From the NCBI RefSeq assembly GCF_036370855.1, contig NC_088098.1:136978721-137042720 (forward strand): 64,000 nucleotides of DNA, in the 5' to 3' direction. Source of the stretch: Dromaius novaehollandiae. Taxonomy: Eukaryota > Chordata > Aves > Casuariiformes > Dromaiidae. Positions 53,261 through 64,000 of this stretch are shown here, piece by piece (positions within the stretch are counted from its first letter, which is position 1; every line of letters begins with the position of its first letter). The position numbers and the translations under genes were made by a program. The notes below the pieces were generated by a model that was not told where the DNA came from, searched no databases, and was given only the letters and a program-made list of their open reading frames with translations.

Positions 53261-56197
53261 ATTTACTCCATTTTATTTGGCCTTTCCAATGATACTGCTG
53301 TTGGTTCTTTGCCACATGTAACACTATGACTATTGGTTTGGTCTGAGGATATTTCAATATGTAAAGAATAAAGTACAAATTGATATCAGGTGTACTACAT
53401 TAATAACCCACCTGATTTTGGGAACCTTGCTTCATCGTGCAAATATTATTGGAAATAAAGAATGAATATTATCTTTTAGCAGATTTTTTTTTCTGCAGAA
53501 AGATCCATCAAAAATCAGCATTCTGTGTTTAAGAGTATTTTGCTGCCAGGCATATGAAACATTTTGATGTGGCTACAGAATTTTCAAGCAGTGATCCTGC
53601 AGAATCTCAAATCCTCTGAAAACTTCATTTCAAATTTTTACATGATCTTGTTTGAAATTATCAAACTTAATGAGGAAAGAAGCAAGGATAATAAATACAC
53701 AATAGTTCAAGACAGGATAACTAAAAGCTGCTGATACAACATTATATAGCTTCAAGATATTCTTCCCACTCCAGGTCTGGCCAGAAATATCATATTTCAC
53801 AGGACTTGCATAACAGCAAATGCTTTGTAATGAAAACTGCTCAGGCAGGATCCCCAAACTATTGTGCTTATAGGGCTTCTGGGAATGGATCTGCTTTTCC
53901 CAAGTTCTCTCTCTCTCCTTCATAGGTCGGCATGAGGAAGAGCAGAGAGCTTCCTTGGGGAAATTTCTGATTTTCTCTTCCACACCTGGTTTATTAGTTC
54001 CCAAATGTGTCCTTGCTTTCTGCAGTTGCAAACAGTGAGTGAATGGTTCCCTGCCTATATGAACAATATTTTTCTCCACTTTTAATCTTCCTTTGTTGTT
54101 ACAGGACATATTTCTGTTCCTACCAGTAATCCAGAATAAACACTTGGAAAGTAAAACTTGATCCCAAAAACAGCTTTGCAATTTTGGGAATTTTATCCTT
54201 GTCTTTCATGCCATTTTAGCAATTATTGTCTTCAAATTATGACCTGATAGCTGCACAAATTCCTGTATTATGCTGTTCAAAACAAGAACTTCCAAACCCT
54301 CTGTGCTATAATGACATGTTTTCTGGTGGTTTTGAGATAGATCTTGTTGAAATCGGAATGAAATTTGAGACAAGAATAAAGTAGAATGATGGTCAGGATG
54401 CCATGATTTTGAGATCCCCTAATGTGTAACATACAAGGAGTAGTAATGAACGTTTATGCCATGTGAAATCTTTGCTTTAAATGGGCAGTTCAACTGCATC
54501 ACAAAAGGGGAATGTCAGTAATACATTAAGAATACAAGCATCACTCTTTCTGAAAGTACTCGTCTGACATGAATCCAGGGTAGAATATAAGTGGTCCCAT
54601 AATAGGGCTATTATTTAACCCAACTTCTGTTTTCCAGTGACATTATAGTCACATAAACTTCTGCTGCCAGATAGGAACTCCTCTTTTCAGCCCTTTTTTG
54701 AAGCTCCTGCACAGCAGAGATTTTTCCCCTTATCTGCAGTGAGCCTGACACAAAATAGATGTGTGAAAAGACGCCTTAACTGCAATTTTTAAGAGTCTAG
54801 TAGGGTTTCCTTACTTGACCATACACTTTCTGGTGAACAGCTCACTGAAGTTCACTTTTGATTAATGTCACTGTCATTTCTGGGCTCATCTTCATTCATG
54901 AGTAATGGCAGAATCTCCTCTCTCCATTTCTACCTTTAGGTAATGGCATGATACCCGTGGTTTGTAGGCAGTGACTTTCATACAGGACCACAGTTGCTTA
55001 CATTGACAAATGCAACATAATATGCATATCACTTTCTGGTCCTGCGAAGACAAATGAAATAACATAATGGTACTTTGGCATCTGAGAAAGCCTGATGCTA
55101 TGGTAATGTGCCACATGAAGCATCCCTAGGAAGCCCCCTTCTCTGCAGCAGATGGCAACCAAACAAAGCCTCCAGCAACATGCAGTCTCCACATAAACAT
55201 TCACTGAAACCTTGAGTGAGCACCCAGCTGCACTGCAAGACTTCAGCTCCACAGTTCACGTGCTCCAAAACAAAACATGTCGTCAAATCTTTGCTGGACA
55301 AAGGATGAGTACACAGCATCTGATAGAAGAGAGCCTCAACAGAGCCAGCAAGGTGAATTCTGAAAAGAGGAAGCCACTGCCATTTTCCCTGTTATTATTT
55401 TTTCTGCTTTCAGTAAGTAATACCACTCTGAGAATTATAAATACACAGTTGCATAAGGTGCCACTTCAAATCAGTACTTTTTTCTCTGTAAAAAACATGT
55501 AATTTCTCTGCCAAAAGGAGATATGAAGACCTTGAATACCTCTTAACCTATATTTAGCAAGCAGCAGTACAGGCTAAAACCCCTGATCACATTTTGTGTT
55601 TTACCGGGACCACAGGTGACAAGATACCATTAACTTTTCTCAGCCCTCAGCTGATGCCTCCCAGTTCAGAGCAGCTATATAGTTCATTTATGGATAATGT
55701 CCTCCGGGGAAAAAGGAAGCTTTATACTTATACTTTATACTCCTTTCACTGAGACCCAAAAGGATTGCAATACAGTAACCATCCATGTGCGTCTGAACAG
55801 CTTGGCTATTCCCAGAGTGCCCTGAACACTGTAAAATGCCTGTGCCCATCCTCAAAGGTCTCCTACTCACTTCAAAAATTATGTTCAAAGCCTAGGCTCT
55901 GATGCACCAGAAGTACAGGTCAGCACTCCAGACTAGACTGCAGGCATCCAGGTTGTGCTGTGGGGTTGTAAAGAGGAGCCAGCATACACGGTCTGAACAG
56001 GAGCACATCTCACTTCCTCCGTTTATATGAAAATCGAGCAGGTAGGAGAAGAAGAGTCTGCTGTATCACTTCTCACAGGTAGTGAATGATTGCAGACATG
56101 CTGTTCACCCTTTTCGCTGTCATACAGAGCCCAGGACAATAACAATGAAATAAGGTACTTATAAGCAGTGATCCTCTCAACTCTTCTACCCCTGGAG

Positions 56198-56764
56198 GTG
56201 TAACAGGCCAAGGCAGTATGTTAAACTGCCTGTAAATTCCCCTTCTAGCGCAGGTCTGCATGAGGCAGTGAGCGCAAGCGCTTACAAAATGTCACAATTT
56301 CACACTAGCAAGGTTTCCGGAACCTACATTTTCCCTTGGGGCTTGCTATTTTAAAATGCTTGAAGTGTATTTGTATATGTTTATCCTCTTCATTTTCATG
56401 TCAGGGAGACATGTCAACAATTTGCTATGGAGATAGAGGGGATGAGGGGAGTGGGCTGGAAGTACTAAACAATCGCCTGCCATCTTCATCAGCACAATAA
56501 CATGTCAAACCAGACACACATCTATGGTGCTTACTCTCATGCCAAGACAGAGCTTTACTTTGATCACCTAAAGGTATATATATACATAGGTATAGCTGCG
56601 GCTGCACCATCTCATCTTTCAACCTGTTAGGGGATGCCAAATTAGTCAGGCAAACTGTAGAGCAGTTTTGTCACTTGGGAATGGGGCAAAGGTGCTTCTT
56701 TGTGCTGCAGATCTGACCCAGAGGTATTCTCAAGGGACTGTTAATGCCAATTGGCAATGTTTTA
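56198..56764 (+). repeat. Left arm of 567-bp near-perfect inverted repeat
   Basis: Every base from 56198 to 56764 was read against the reverse complement of 58901-59467; coordinates of paired bases always sum to 115665, so there is no gap. Only 56750 and 56751 differ (CCAATTGG here, CCAGCTGG in the other arm). The outer end begins GTGTAACAGGCCAAGG. The arm carries a CpG-containing near-palindrome AGCGCAAGCGCT at 56271-56282. The same 71-codon chance frame (minus strand, 56425-56640) recurs in the other arm simply because the arms are identical. I recognise no known transposon terminus or gene in it. Confidence 0.97.
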
Positions 56765-58425
56765 GAAATAAAGCCTATAATTTATACCCGAATAGTGATG
56801 TAGACTAAAAAAATTCTTCCTTTTCATTCTTCTGTAGAGCATGACAAATTTGAACCTCAATGACATCAGGTAGTTTGTTTTCTTAAGCACCACAGACAGC
56901 TTCAGGCTTGAGTTGGCTCTGTTCCTCTCTGTAAGTCACTCAGATTTTGGAAGGATTCTTCCAAAGGAATAAGCTTCCAGTTATTATGAAGACAATAGAA
57001 TGAAAAGTCACCATACAGTTGTGTTCAAAAAGAGTGTTATAAATTTACAACACTCATGTAAAGTACTTTGAAATGCCAAGGTTCAGGAGCAAAAAAACCC
57101 ATTCTTTCAGTATCTTTAACAAAAAAAAAGGGGAATTGCATTAAGATTCACAGCAGGCTTTCTATTCCTTTAGTTTTTTTACATGAAAGTGTGCTGGAAA
57201 ATAATGTCAGTGATGGTGTCATTGGCATATAATTTGCAAATGGCTTTGTGAGAGGTTTATTGCATTTGGTATAAGTATTTCTGCACGACCCATGTATTCA
57301 ATGTGAGAATGAGTGTGCCAGCTCAACAATCTCTATACAAAAATAAGAGTAACAGGCCAATGGTAGTTACTCATATCTTGAAGAGGGCAAAAAGAACATC
57401 TTATTTACTCTTAGCATGTCTCATTCACTGCTTTTCATTCTCTGAAAAATTTCTAGCTGAAATCATTGCTTAAATCATGACATTTGTACCCTGCTCTGAT
57501 ACTGAATTTGAAACAAAACAACATAAAAACCTAAATATGATATCCTGATGCAAATTTGCTGGGTACCACTTTTACTTACTGCCCTATCTTGCTATAACTC
57601 TTATATGCCTACCAGAAACAGATCCCAAAAGGGTATATGTGAAAGGATCACAATAGATTAGTCAAATCACAGAAGAGCAAAACCGGTCATGTATAAGTAT
57701 GTGACATCTTTTTCCACTTCCAATAAACATTAAAATAGCAAGCAAGTTTTAACCTATCTTCCTCATTAGCACTGCCCTGGTAGAAGATAGGCTTACAGCT
57801 CCATTTTTGGTGGTACCCATATGGTTGCCCAGAATACTGCCCCAAAATGGGATCTAGTTTACCATAATTTGATGACATGATGAAGCAGAGACAACCAACT
57901 AGCCAGCAGAATTTAACATTAACTGAAAAGACCTATCTTACTGTCAACTATTTAGTCATGGTTCACCGACATGATACTGGACATAAGTTACTCAGAAGAG
58001 TCAGTCATGCAGAGCATCGTGTTAACTAATACAATTTTTGGCATCCGTGTTAAAAGGAAAACTGAAATCTAATCAAGACAAAGCCTACAAAGTCTTTCTC
58101 TCATTTCTTTTGTATATGTTGTAATCTTACAGACCCTCCGACACATTCATCTGAGGCCAGCCTAATCAGCACACTGCTGATTACTTTGTGAAAATGTGCA
58201 ACATATCTGAATGTAAATGAAGGGAAAGAAATTCACTGTATATACTGCAACTTTCTAAAGTTTCAGTTTTGGGAAGAAAAACATCAGTCACAAGCTTTTC
58301 CATATTTTGCTGTTTCAATCTTTAGCCTGTTTTCTAAGAAAAAAAACCCCAACTTGTTTTGCTGCACATGTCCCTCCTGCCTGTCCATCCATATATTTCT
58401 CTGTCAGTTCTCACCAAAGAACCTT

Positions 58426-58455
58426 GAAGAAATTATTTCAGAAGAAATAATTTCA
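58426..58455. repeat. 15-bp tandem duplication that is also palindromic
   Basis: GAAGAAATTATTTCA (58426-58440) is followed directly by GAAGAAATAATTTCA. The unit's own symmetry makes 58429-58439 and 58444-58454 an exact 11-bp inverted repeat with a 4-base loop. Confidence 0.8.
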
Positions 58456-58579
58456 ATGAAATTTGACAGCAGGGCAAAATTTCAAAGATACCAAATGTCC
58501 AAAGCTATTGAATCAGAAAAGATACCTATATGTGTTTGCCCAAAGAAAAGCTGTACTCAAGCACAGCAAGTCCTTGGCT

Positions 58580-58599
58580 TGCTGGCTGGCAAGCCAGCA
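58580..58599. repeat. 8-bp stem, 4-base loop hairpin
   Basis: TGCTGGCT (58580-58587) and AGCCAGCA (58592-58599) are perfect complements around GGCA. An overlapping alternative pairing, GGCTTGC with GCAAGCC, also exists. Confidence 0.55.
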
Positions 58600-58900
58600 C
58601 ATTTACCACTCAGTAACCAGCACATAGATAATTCAGGACTGGACACAGTTTGTCTGAGTTTGTCTCACGCAGAGAGCAAACATGGGAGGGAGCAAGGCAG
58701 GCTATTTTAGGGAGCAGATATTGAAATACTAAAGTCCCAGATGTTCATACAGACTTTCTCAACAACAACAACAAAAAAACCCCCAAGTCTTTTAAAGCTT
58801 ACATTAGTCTTTACATTTACATATGAAAAGTAGTATTCCTAGCTACTAGTTAGAAATGCCTCTACTAATAATAATTCTACTACTAACAACACAGTTTTTA

Positions 58901-59467
58901 TAAAACATTGCCAGCTGGCATTAACAGTCCCTTGAGAATACCTCTGGGTCAGATCTGCAGCACAAAGAAGCACCTTTGCCCCATTCCCAAGTGACAAAAC
59001 TGCTCTACAGTTTGCCTGACTAATTTGGCATCCCCTAACAGGTTGAAAGATGAGATGGTGCAGCCGCAGCTATACCTATGTATATATATACCTTTAGGTG
59101 ATCAAAGTAAAGCTCTGTCTTGGCATGAGAGTAAGCACCATAGATGTGTGTCTGGTTTGACATGTTATTGTGCTGATGAAGATGGCAGGCGATTGTTTAG
59201 TACTTCCAGCCCACTCCCCTCATCCCCTCTATCTCCATAGCAAATTGTTGACATGTCTCCCTGACATGAAAATGAAGAGGATAAACATATACAAATACAC
59301 TTCAAGCATTTTAAAATAGCAAGCCCCAAGGGAAAATGTAGGTTCCGGAAACCTTGCTAGTGTGAAATTGTGACATTTTGTAAGCGCTTGCGCTCACTGC
59401 CTCATGCAGACCTGCGCTAGAAGGGGAATTTACAGGCAGTTTAACATACTGCCTTGGCCTGTTACAC
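58901..59467 (-). repeat. Right arm of 567-bp near-perfect inverted repeat
   Basis: This is the reverse complement of 56198-56764 with two transition differences out of 567. Beyond its outer edge (59468-59483) the sequence still resembles the region outside the left arm (56181-56197), but with three transitions and one single-base indel in about 17 positions. Identity therefore falls abruptly from near 100% to about 80% and then is lost. Conversion of a central tract in an older inverted duplication would produce such a pattern; an assembly artefact would usually show no diverged edge. Confidence 0.97.
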
Positions 59468-60074
59468 TTCCAAGGTAGAAGGGATCTCCTTTTCCTCCTA
59501 TATTCTTAGTTATTTTCATTCTAAAAAGAGTTTTGGGGAGATGATTTTATTTTCAGTTCTTCAGACAGAAGTTTTCTCCATACAAATAGAAACAATGAAC
59601 TGGAGAATGAAGAAGAATTTCAAGAAATAGCATTTCAAATATTAAAGCCTTCATTCATTTTTGCACAAAACATCAGTTAAATGACTGCAATCACTTGAGA
59701 TAGAATGCTACTTTGAATGATTTCTCTTTAATCTTATTGACTCTTAAGTACACAAATCCACAGAAAAGGGGATACAAAATAAGATTAATATTTTTGCTGT
59801 AGTCTGCCAGGTTTTCCTATTTTTTTGACTGAAAAAACTCCTAAATGTAAGGGAAAATGTCAGAGAGCTCTTCCTCCATGTGTTTGCCTGGGACGACCAT
59901 CTTTCAGTAGGATAGAAGCATCTCTGTAGTTTGGATGTGGGTAGATATACAGAAAGATTATGATTTTCATACCTTTCTATCTTACAGTGGTATTCAAGCC
60001 TATGTTGCTGTGTTTCAAAATGCCCCATTATTTGTATTCTGCAAGCAGTAAAAAGCAAAAAGTTTGCATTTATT

Positions 60075-60335
60075 CCAGGTCAGACTAGACGAAACCTGGA
60101 AGAGAAATCTACTTGGAGGCTAATGAACAGACGAGGTACATCAGGCTGAAGATGTCTGTGCTGAGAATACTTTAGACTGGGGGAGCACTGGAGGGAGTGG
60201 GAAAGTATCGAATATGCTTGCCCTGTTCTTACTTTTTCCTGGAAATCTACTTGTAGCCGCTAGCAGCAGGATATTGACCCAAACAGTCCCTTGGTCTGCA
60301 CCAGTGTGGCCCTTCTCACGTTTTTATGTATTCTG
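60075..60335 (+). mobile_element. CR1/L3-type LINE 3'-end fragment
   Basis: The clearest part is 60240-60335. GGAAATCTACTTGTAGCCGCTAGCAGCAGGATATTG is followed by CAGTCCCTTGGTCTG, CACCAGTGTGGCCCTTCT and TTTTTATGTATTCTG, which is the family's typical 3' terminus (CAGGATACTGGGCT... TTGGTCTGACCCAGT... TTCTTATGTTC). The upstream portion (TGTGCTGAGAATACTTTAGA, GGGGGAGCACTGGAGGGAG) also fits the 3' UTR. It is old and 5'-truncated, with sense on the plus strand. Confidence 0.65.
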
Positions 60336-60889
60336 ACAAACTGATGGATAATTCTTTAGGGAATCATCAATCATCAGATTTTGCCATACCACAGAAAAAT
60401 GTTTTAGAGCCTCCCGCCATGTCCGGCTGCTGTACAGAGAACCCAACCCTTCCTCCAAGCAATACTCCTTTCAAACCAGACATTTCCTCAATCCACCACA
60501 GGTATCAGCAATGCCAGCTGTAATAATGCTTTGATTTTTACATCATCATTGTAACCCCACCATACAAGACCCCACATCTTGTGCTGTGCAATAGTAGCAC
60601 GTCCACTGTGTCTGGGGCATATGCCCAGCCATCACTAGGAGAGGCTGATTCACAAACCACAATTTGCAGAGTATATTTTCCTATCGGAGCTTCTTTGTAT
60701 ACAGGACATTGTTAACAAGACATGCCAACTACAACACAGCATCACTCTGGGCCTGAGACTCTACAGGGCTACAGATCAGGCTGACTGGTTCTGCCTGGCC
60801 CACGAGATAAGCCCTAGCTCTGACAGCATGCCTGAAGTGCTGCATTGGAGAAACCTGAGACGAAACATGAGGAGATGATCAAATAAGGA

Positions 60890-61040
60890 AGTCTCATGTT
60901 TTAAGTGGGTGATGTGACTGTCCCAAGGAAACATCCTCATCCCTGTTTGAAAGCTTGCAAAATTAAAGGGTACAGGGCTCAGAGATCTGACCAGAATCTC
61001 ACAGCCCGCAACAAGCAGAGCTAGGTAGGACTATATGGAT
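60890..61040 (-). mobile_element. MIR/CORE-type SINE fragment
   Basis: Reverse-orientation MIR order is visible: CATCCCTGTTTGAAAG for CATCCCCATTTTACAG, then AGGGCTCAGAGATCTGACC, TCTCACAGC and AGCAGAGCTAGG. Diverged, with approximate ends. Confidence 0.45.
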
Positions 61041-63441
61041 GGCTCTTTGGCAGAGCAGCTGCAGAAGATTTTATATGGCAGGCACAGTGAGTCCACTGTC
61101 ATGAGGTAGCCACGCTCGGCTGTGTGCCACATACCTATTAGGGCTGGCATTGGCTCTGTTGACTATGAAGGCTCTTTTTCTGGACCTGGGCCATGCCTTA
61201 AAACCTCAGTGAAGTTGGGAATAGACCCTGAATCTGGAAACATTTGGTGCAGGGAACTCAATTCATTGATTGCATCTGCACCTATCCTGTTCCCATAACT
61301 CATACTGAAGAGATCCCCTTAATAAATGACAGGATCTAAATAACATATTACTACAAGTCCTTAACAACAAGGACCACAAAAAGAGGTGACTTTCTATAGG
61401 GATATACTGTAAGTACTCTTTAATCTTTGGCTTACAAATTGCTAAATTCAGAGCCCTTCCTTAGGAAGCATCTGTTTCCTGCTGCCTGATCTGTGCTGAA
61501 GCACCTCTACTGAGCCTTTCTTCTCTGCCAATCAACTAATTAATTCATATGATAGGAAACAAATTGATTAAATCTGGAATCCATTTTGCCTAGTGTCTGA
61601 TCCCTGCACAAGTAACTAACTCTGCTGCCTTTTTCTCTGCTCTTCACAGCCAGGTCTCTATTCCCAGTCTCTCCAGCCCATTAGCCGATTCACTGCTGTG
61701 CACAGGCTTTGTCCAGAAGCTGAAGAGTCCAGCACAAAAGTTTCTGCCTTTCTAGGGAGCAAGGTAGAATGAGCAGGGATTCCTCCAAATGGCTTTTACG
61801 CGTTGTCTCCTTTCAGGCCCTGCAACTGAGAGCACACACTTGCCATTCTCATTTGGCTTCTCCTATAATAACCTGAAGAAGATGTTTGATGTTCCACTCA
61901 GTACTAATTATTACACTGGATATAGTTTTAATTTCTATTAGTGAATCTCTGACACTTTCAAATTATTTTTCATATATTTTAATACTCAGCAGATATTCAA
62001 CACAGAACAATTAAAATTCCCATCTCACAGATGCAGTCCAAAAAGTCGAATGTCTACTGAAACTTGAGTTCTCTCTTTCTGAGAAACAGAGATTAGATTG
62101 ACCACACAGCTTGCTGAAGGGTTGCCTTGGCTGCATGATTCTTTAGGACAGCAACCTGCAGAGGATAATTATGGCAGAGCTTTGGTCAGAGCCACTCCAG
62201 GATATTATTCTGTGACTACCCAGCAGGAATCCAGTTAATACTGAGGAAGGACATAGCCACATGACTGAATTTTCTAGTACTGTTTTTGGCAAACGAAAAT
62301 TGAAATGTACTGCAATTCAGCAGAATGCAAATAAATAACAGCAAAGGAGTTGCTGCAGCCATAATTGGCTAAGGACTCAAAAAAGCGAGGTTTGAGGAGA
62401 GTTCTCACTTATTAGAGCAACTTATGTTGTTGAGAAGAATGGAATGATTTTTGAGGTAAAAGACTCTTTATCAGCCTAATGCTGACAAGAAGCATCACAA
62501 TCCATAGAGCAAACAACAGTACAATAAAGGGGCCTGCTGAGATGACCTTCCTTTCTCTGAGGTAATGCTCTGCTCTCTCCTCTCCACCCCATCCTGATTA
62601 AGGATTGTAGGTCAGACCCACAAGAGGTCTGGTCGTTGTCTTGGGACTGCCACATCAGTTCTGCTCTCAGCAGACCTTGTGGTCACAATTGTGAAGGCAG
62701 AAGGGAGGTCCCATGGGCATGCCAGAAGCAAATGAAAAGTATACTGAGGTACAGGAGCCCGGGTCTTTCCCCAGTCTTGGTCTCTCACAGTGCTGGTCTA
62801 ACCCTCTGATGCCAACAGAGACAGGGATCCTGTATTGTCCCCATGTGAGCTTTGGCGAGAGACTGCTCTAAAGGCATGGCTACAGGGTAGCAAGCGGCAG
62901 GAGCAAGGGTGATTCACAGAAGCTTTTGAGGTGAGATTGCAGGAGTGATGTCAAGAAGGGAGCTGAAAGGCATTTTTAGTCAGGCAAAAGAAACTTCTAG
63001 ATACAGCTACATATTTTCTCTGTCTCCCCTCATTCCCATTTCAGTTGGAGTCAGGCTGCAAAGAGGGGGGAAAGTTATGTGGCTGAAGCAGTGGGTGGCA
63101 TGGCAAAAACAAGTCAAGGAAGGCATCAAAAGGCCCTTCAAGACTGGCTGCCTGGTGCTGTGCATGTGTCAGTCAAGCGTCTATGTCTATGCAGGTGAGT
63201 CAGCATAAGCTGCCTCTTGCTTTTGACTGGAAATGTATTACCATCTTGAAAGAAAAATAGTTCTCTCTGCCTCTCCTTGTCTGTCCTCATATTAGAAATC
63301 ACATATTCTCTCCCTGATTTTAGTCAAAATTGACTTTAGTCTGGTCAGGCATGCATGAAATTAGTTTTCCTTTATTTAGTTAAAAAAAAAGGAAAAATTC
63401 AATATGTCCCAAAAGATTAACAGCTACTTCCTTGATATACT

Positions 63442-63458
63442 GGGGGGGGGGGGGGGGG
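63442..63458. repeat. 17-base G homopolymer
   Basis: Seventeen consecutive G on the plus strand (C in the GLRA2 pre-mRNA). Runs this long can fold as G-quadruplex and are prone to length error in sequencing. Confidence 0.9.
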
Positions 63459-64000
63459 TGTTAAATTTCATTAATTAAATCCTTTTCTCATAAAAGCACC
63501 AGTTACCAAAAGAAATTTTTTTGCATGACTTTCTATCCCAAGGAAATAATATACCTTCACAAAATAATTTTCTCACAAAGAGCTATGTATTTGCCCTGAA
63601 TAATAAAACGGTCATAAAAGGCTTTGGAGAAAGTCCCCTGCAAAAGAAGGGTTAAGAAATCTCAATTATACAAGTTGCTCAATACTCTTCCTCCAATACA
63701 GTTTCGGCACAGTACCTGCCATGGCACAGTACTGCCCTAGCAATTTGAAAGACTGTCACTCCTGCTGCACACCCCTCTAAGTTCTTGTCCTAGACACACA
63801 TGCATGCAGCTTTTGAGCTCTTGTTTCCAGTGTCTGCCTGGCTGAGTTCTAGAAAACAAAATATAAACCTCAGAGTTAGAATTTATTTTGGTTCTAAGTT
63901 TGTAAGAAAGGGTACGAAGTGTTACTGCAAGCATTTTTGTAGCCGGAAGGGAATACTCAGATGTCCTTATGGGTTGTTACTATCCTTAGTCAGGAACATA

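Larger units (their letters stand above)
56765..58900. other. 2,136-bp spacer between the inverted arms
   Basis: This is AT-rich, apparently unique DNA. It contains a plus frame at 58354-58710 (118 codons) and a minus frame at 57687-57878 (63 codons), neither resembling a known transposase or other protein. Near 58.43-58.60 kb it holds a tandem/palindromic 30-mer and a short hairpin, listed separately. If the whole structure were a transposon, its coding region would be expected here, and I do not see one. Confidence 0.6.
32408..64000 (-). other. GLRA2: GLRA2 upstream intron, at least 31.6 kb, incomplete
   Basis: I searched by eye for the preceding exon (M1-M2, with the WVSFWINMDAAPARV and TTVLTMTTQSSGSR landmarks) on the minus strand and did not find it. 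The intron therefore appears to run off the right edge. It is mostly unique AT-rich DNA. Named contents are MIR-like SINEs, a CR1 3' fragment (60075-60335), a GC-rich block (52690-53260), the long inverted repeat (56198-59467) and a 17-G run (63442-63458). The stretches 32.4-37.2, 39.5-45.6, 45.8-48.6, 48.8-51.9, 54.2-56.1 and 61.1-63.4 kb show nothing else I can support. Confidence 0.8.

Noticed and set aside
56425..59240. Two identical 71-residue frames (56425-56640 minus, 59025-59240 plus) as a duplicated small gene
   Set aside because: They are identical only because they lie in the two inverted arms; the frame has no recognisable domain and begins without any transcript signal.
32408..64000. 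Preceding GLRA2 exon with M1 and M2
   Set aside because: I looked for the minus-strand codons of FWINMDAAPARV and TTQSSGSRASLPK and found none, so the exon is presumed to lie beyond the window.
1..64000. CRISPR arrays, bacterial operons, rRNA or tRNA genes
   Set aside because: No regularly spaced direct repeats, Shine-Dalgarno-led gene series or cloverleaf/rRNA sequence were found; the intron-exon structure shows vertebrate DNA.

Overview
The window is vertebrate nuclear DNA, most likely from a bird or another sauropsid. It is AT-rich and CpG-poor, gene density is very low, and introns are huge. The recognisable interspersed repeats are old: decayed CR1-type LINE pieces and CORE/MIR-type SINE pieces. 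I found no bacterial, phage or plasmid features.

One gene is supported: the 3' part of GLRA2, the glycine receptor alpha-2 subunit, on the minus strand. Its last coding exon lies at 3195-3473 and the preceding exon at 32258-32407. They are joined by a 28,784-bp intron. Together they encode 142 residues: M3, the M3-M4 intracellular loop, M4 and the C-terminus. The signal peptide, ligand-binding domain, M1 and the pore-lining M2 are not in the window. Everything above 32407 is therefore read as the next upstream intron, at least 31.6 kb long and running off the right edge. A 3' UTR of about 1.2 kb runs from 3194 to an AATAAA signal at 2005-2010 (minus strand). Positions 1 to about 1984 are downstream intergenic DNA.

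Layout: 1-1984, flank with a (CA/GC)n Z-DNA-type tract and a 12-bp hairpin. 1985-3473, GLRA2 3' UTR and last exon. 3474-32257, intron with a MIR-like SINE, a 1.1-kb ancient CR1 ORF2 remnant (8135-9235), simple repeats and a CpG-dense exon-like segment (30223-30403). 32258-32407, GLRA2 exon. 32408-64000, upstream intron with MIR-like and CR1 fragments, a GC-rich block near 52.7-53.3 kb, a large inverted repeat near 56.2-59.5 kb and a 17-G run.

The most striking structure is the inverted repeat: two 567-bp arms (56198-56764 and 58901-59467), identical at 565 of 567 positions without gaps, separated by 2,136 bp of unique sequence. Weak homology continues about 17 bp past the outer edges but is much more diverged. 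This pattern fits gene conversion between arms, a recent inverted duplication, or an unclassified long-inverted-repeat element. It lies inside a transcribed intron, so the pre-mRNA could form a very long RNA duplex. Almost all other open frames here look like chance frames.
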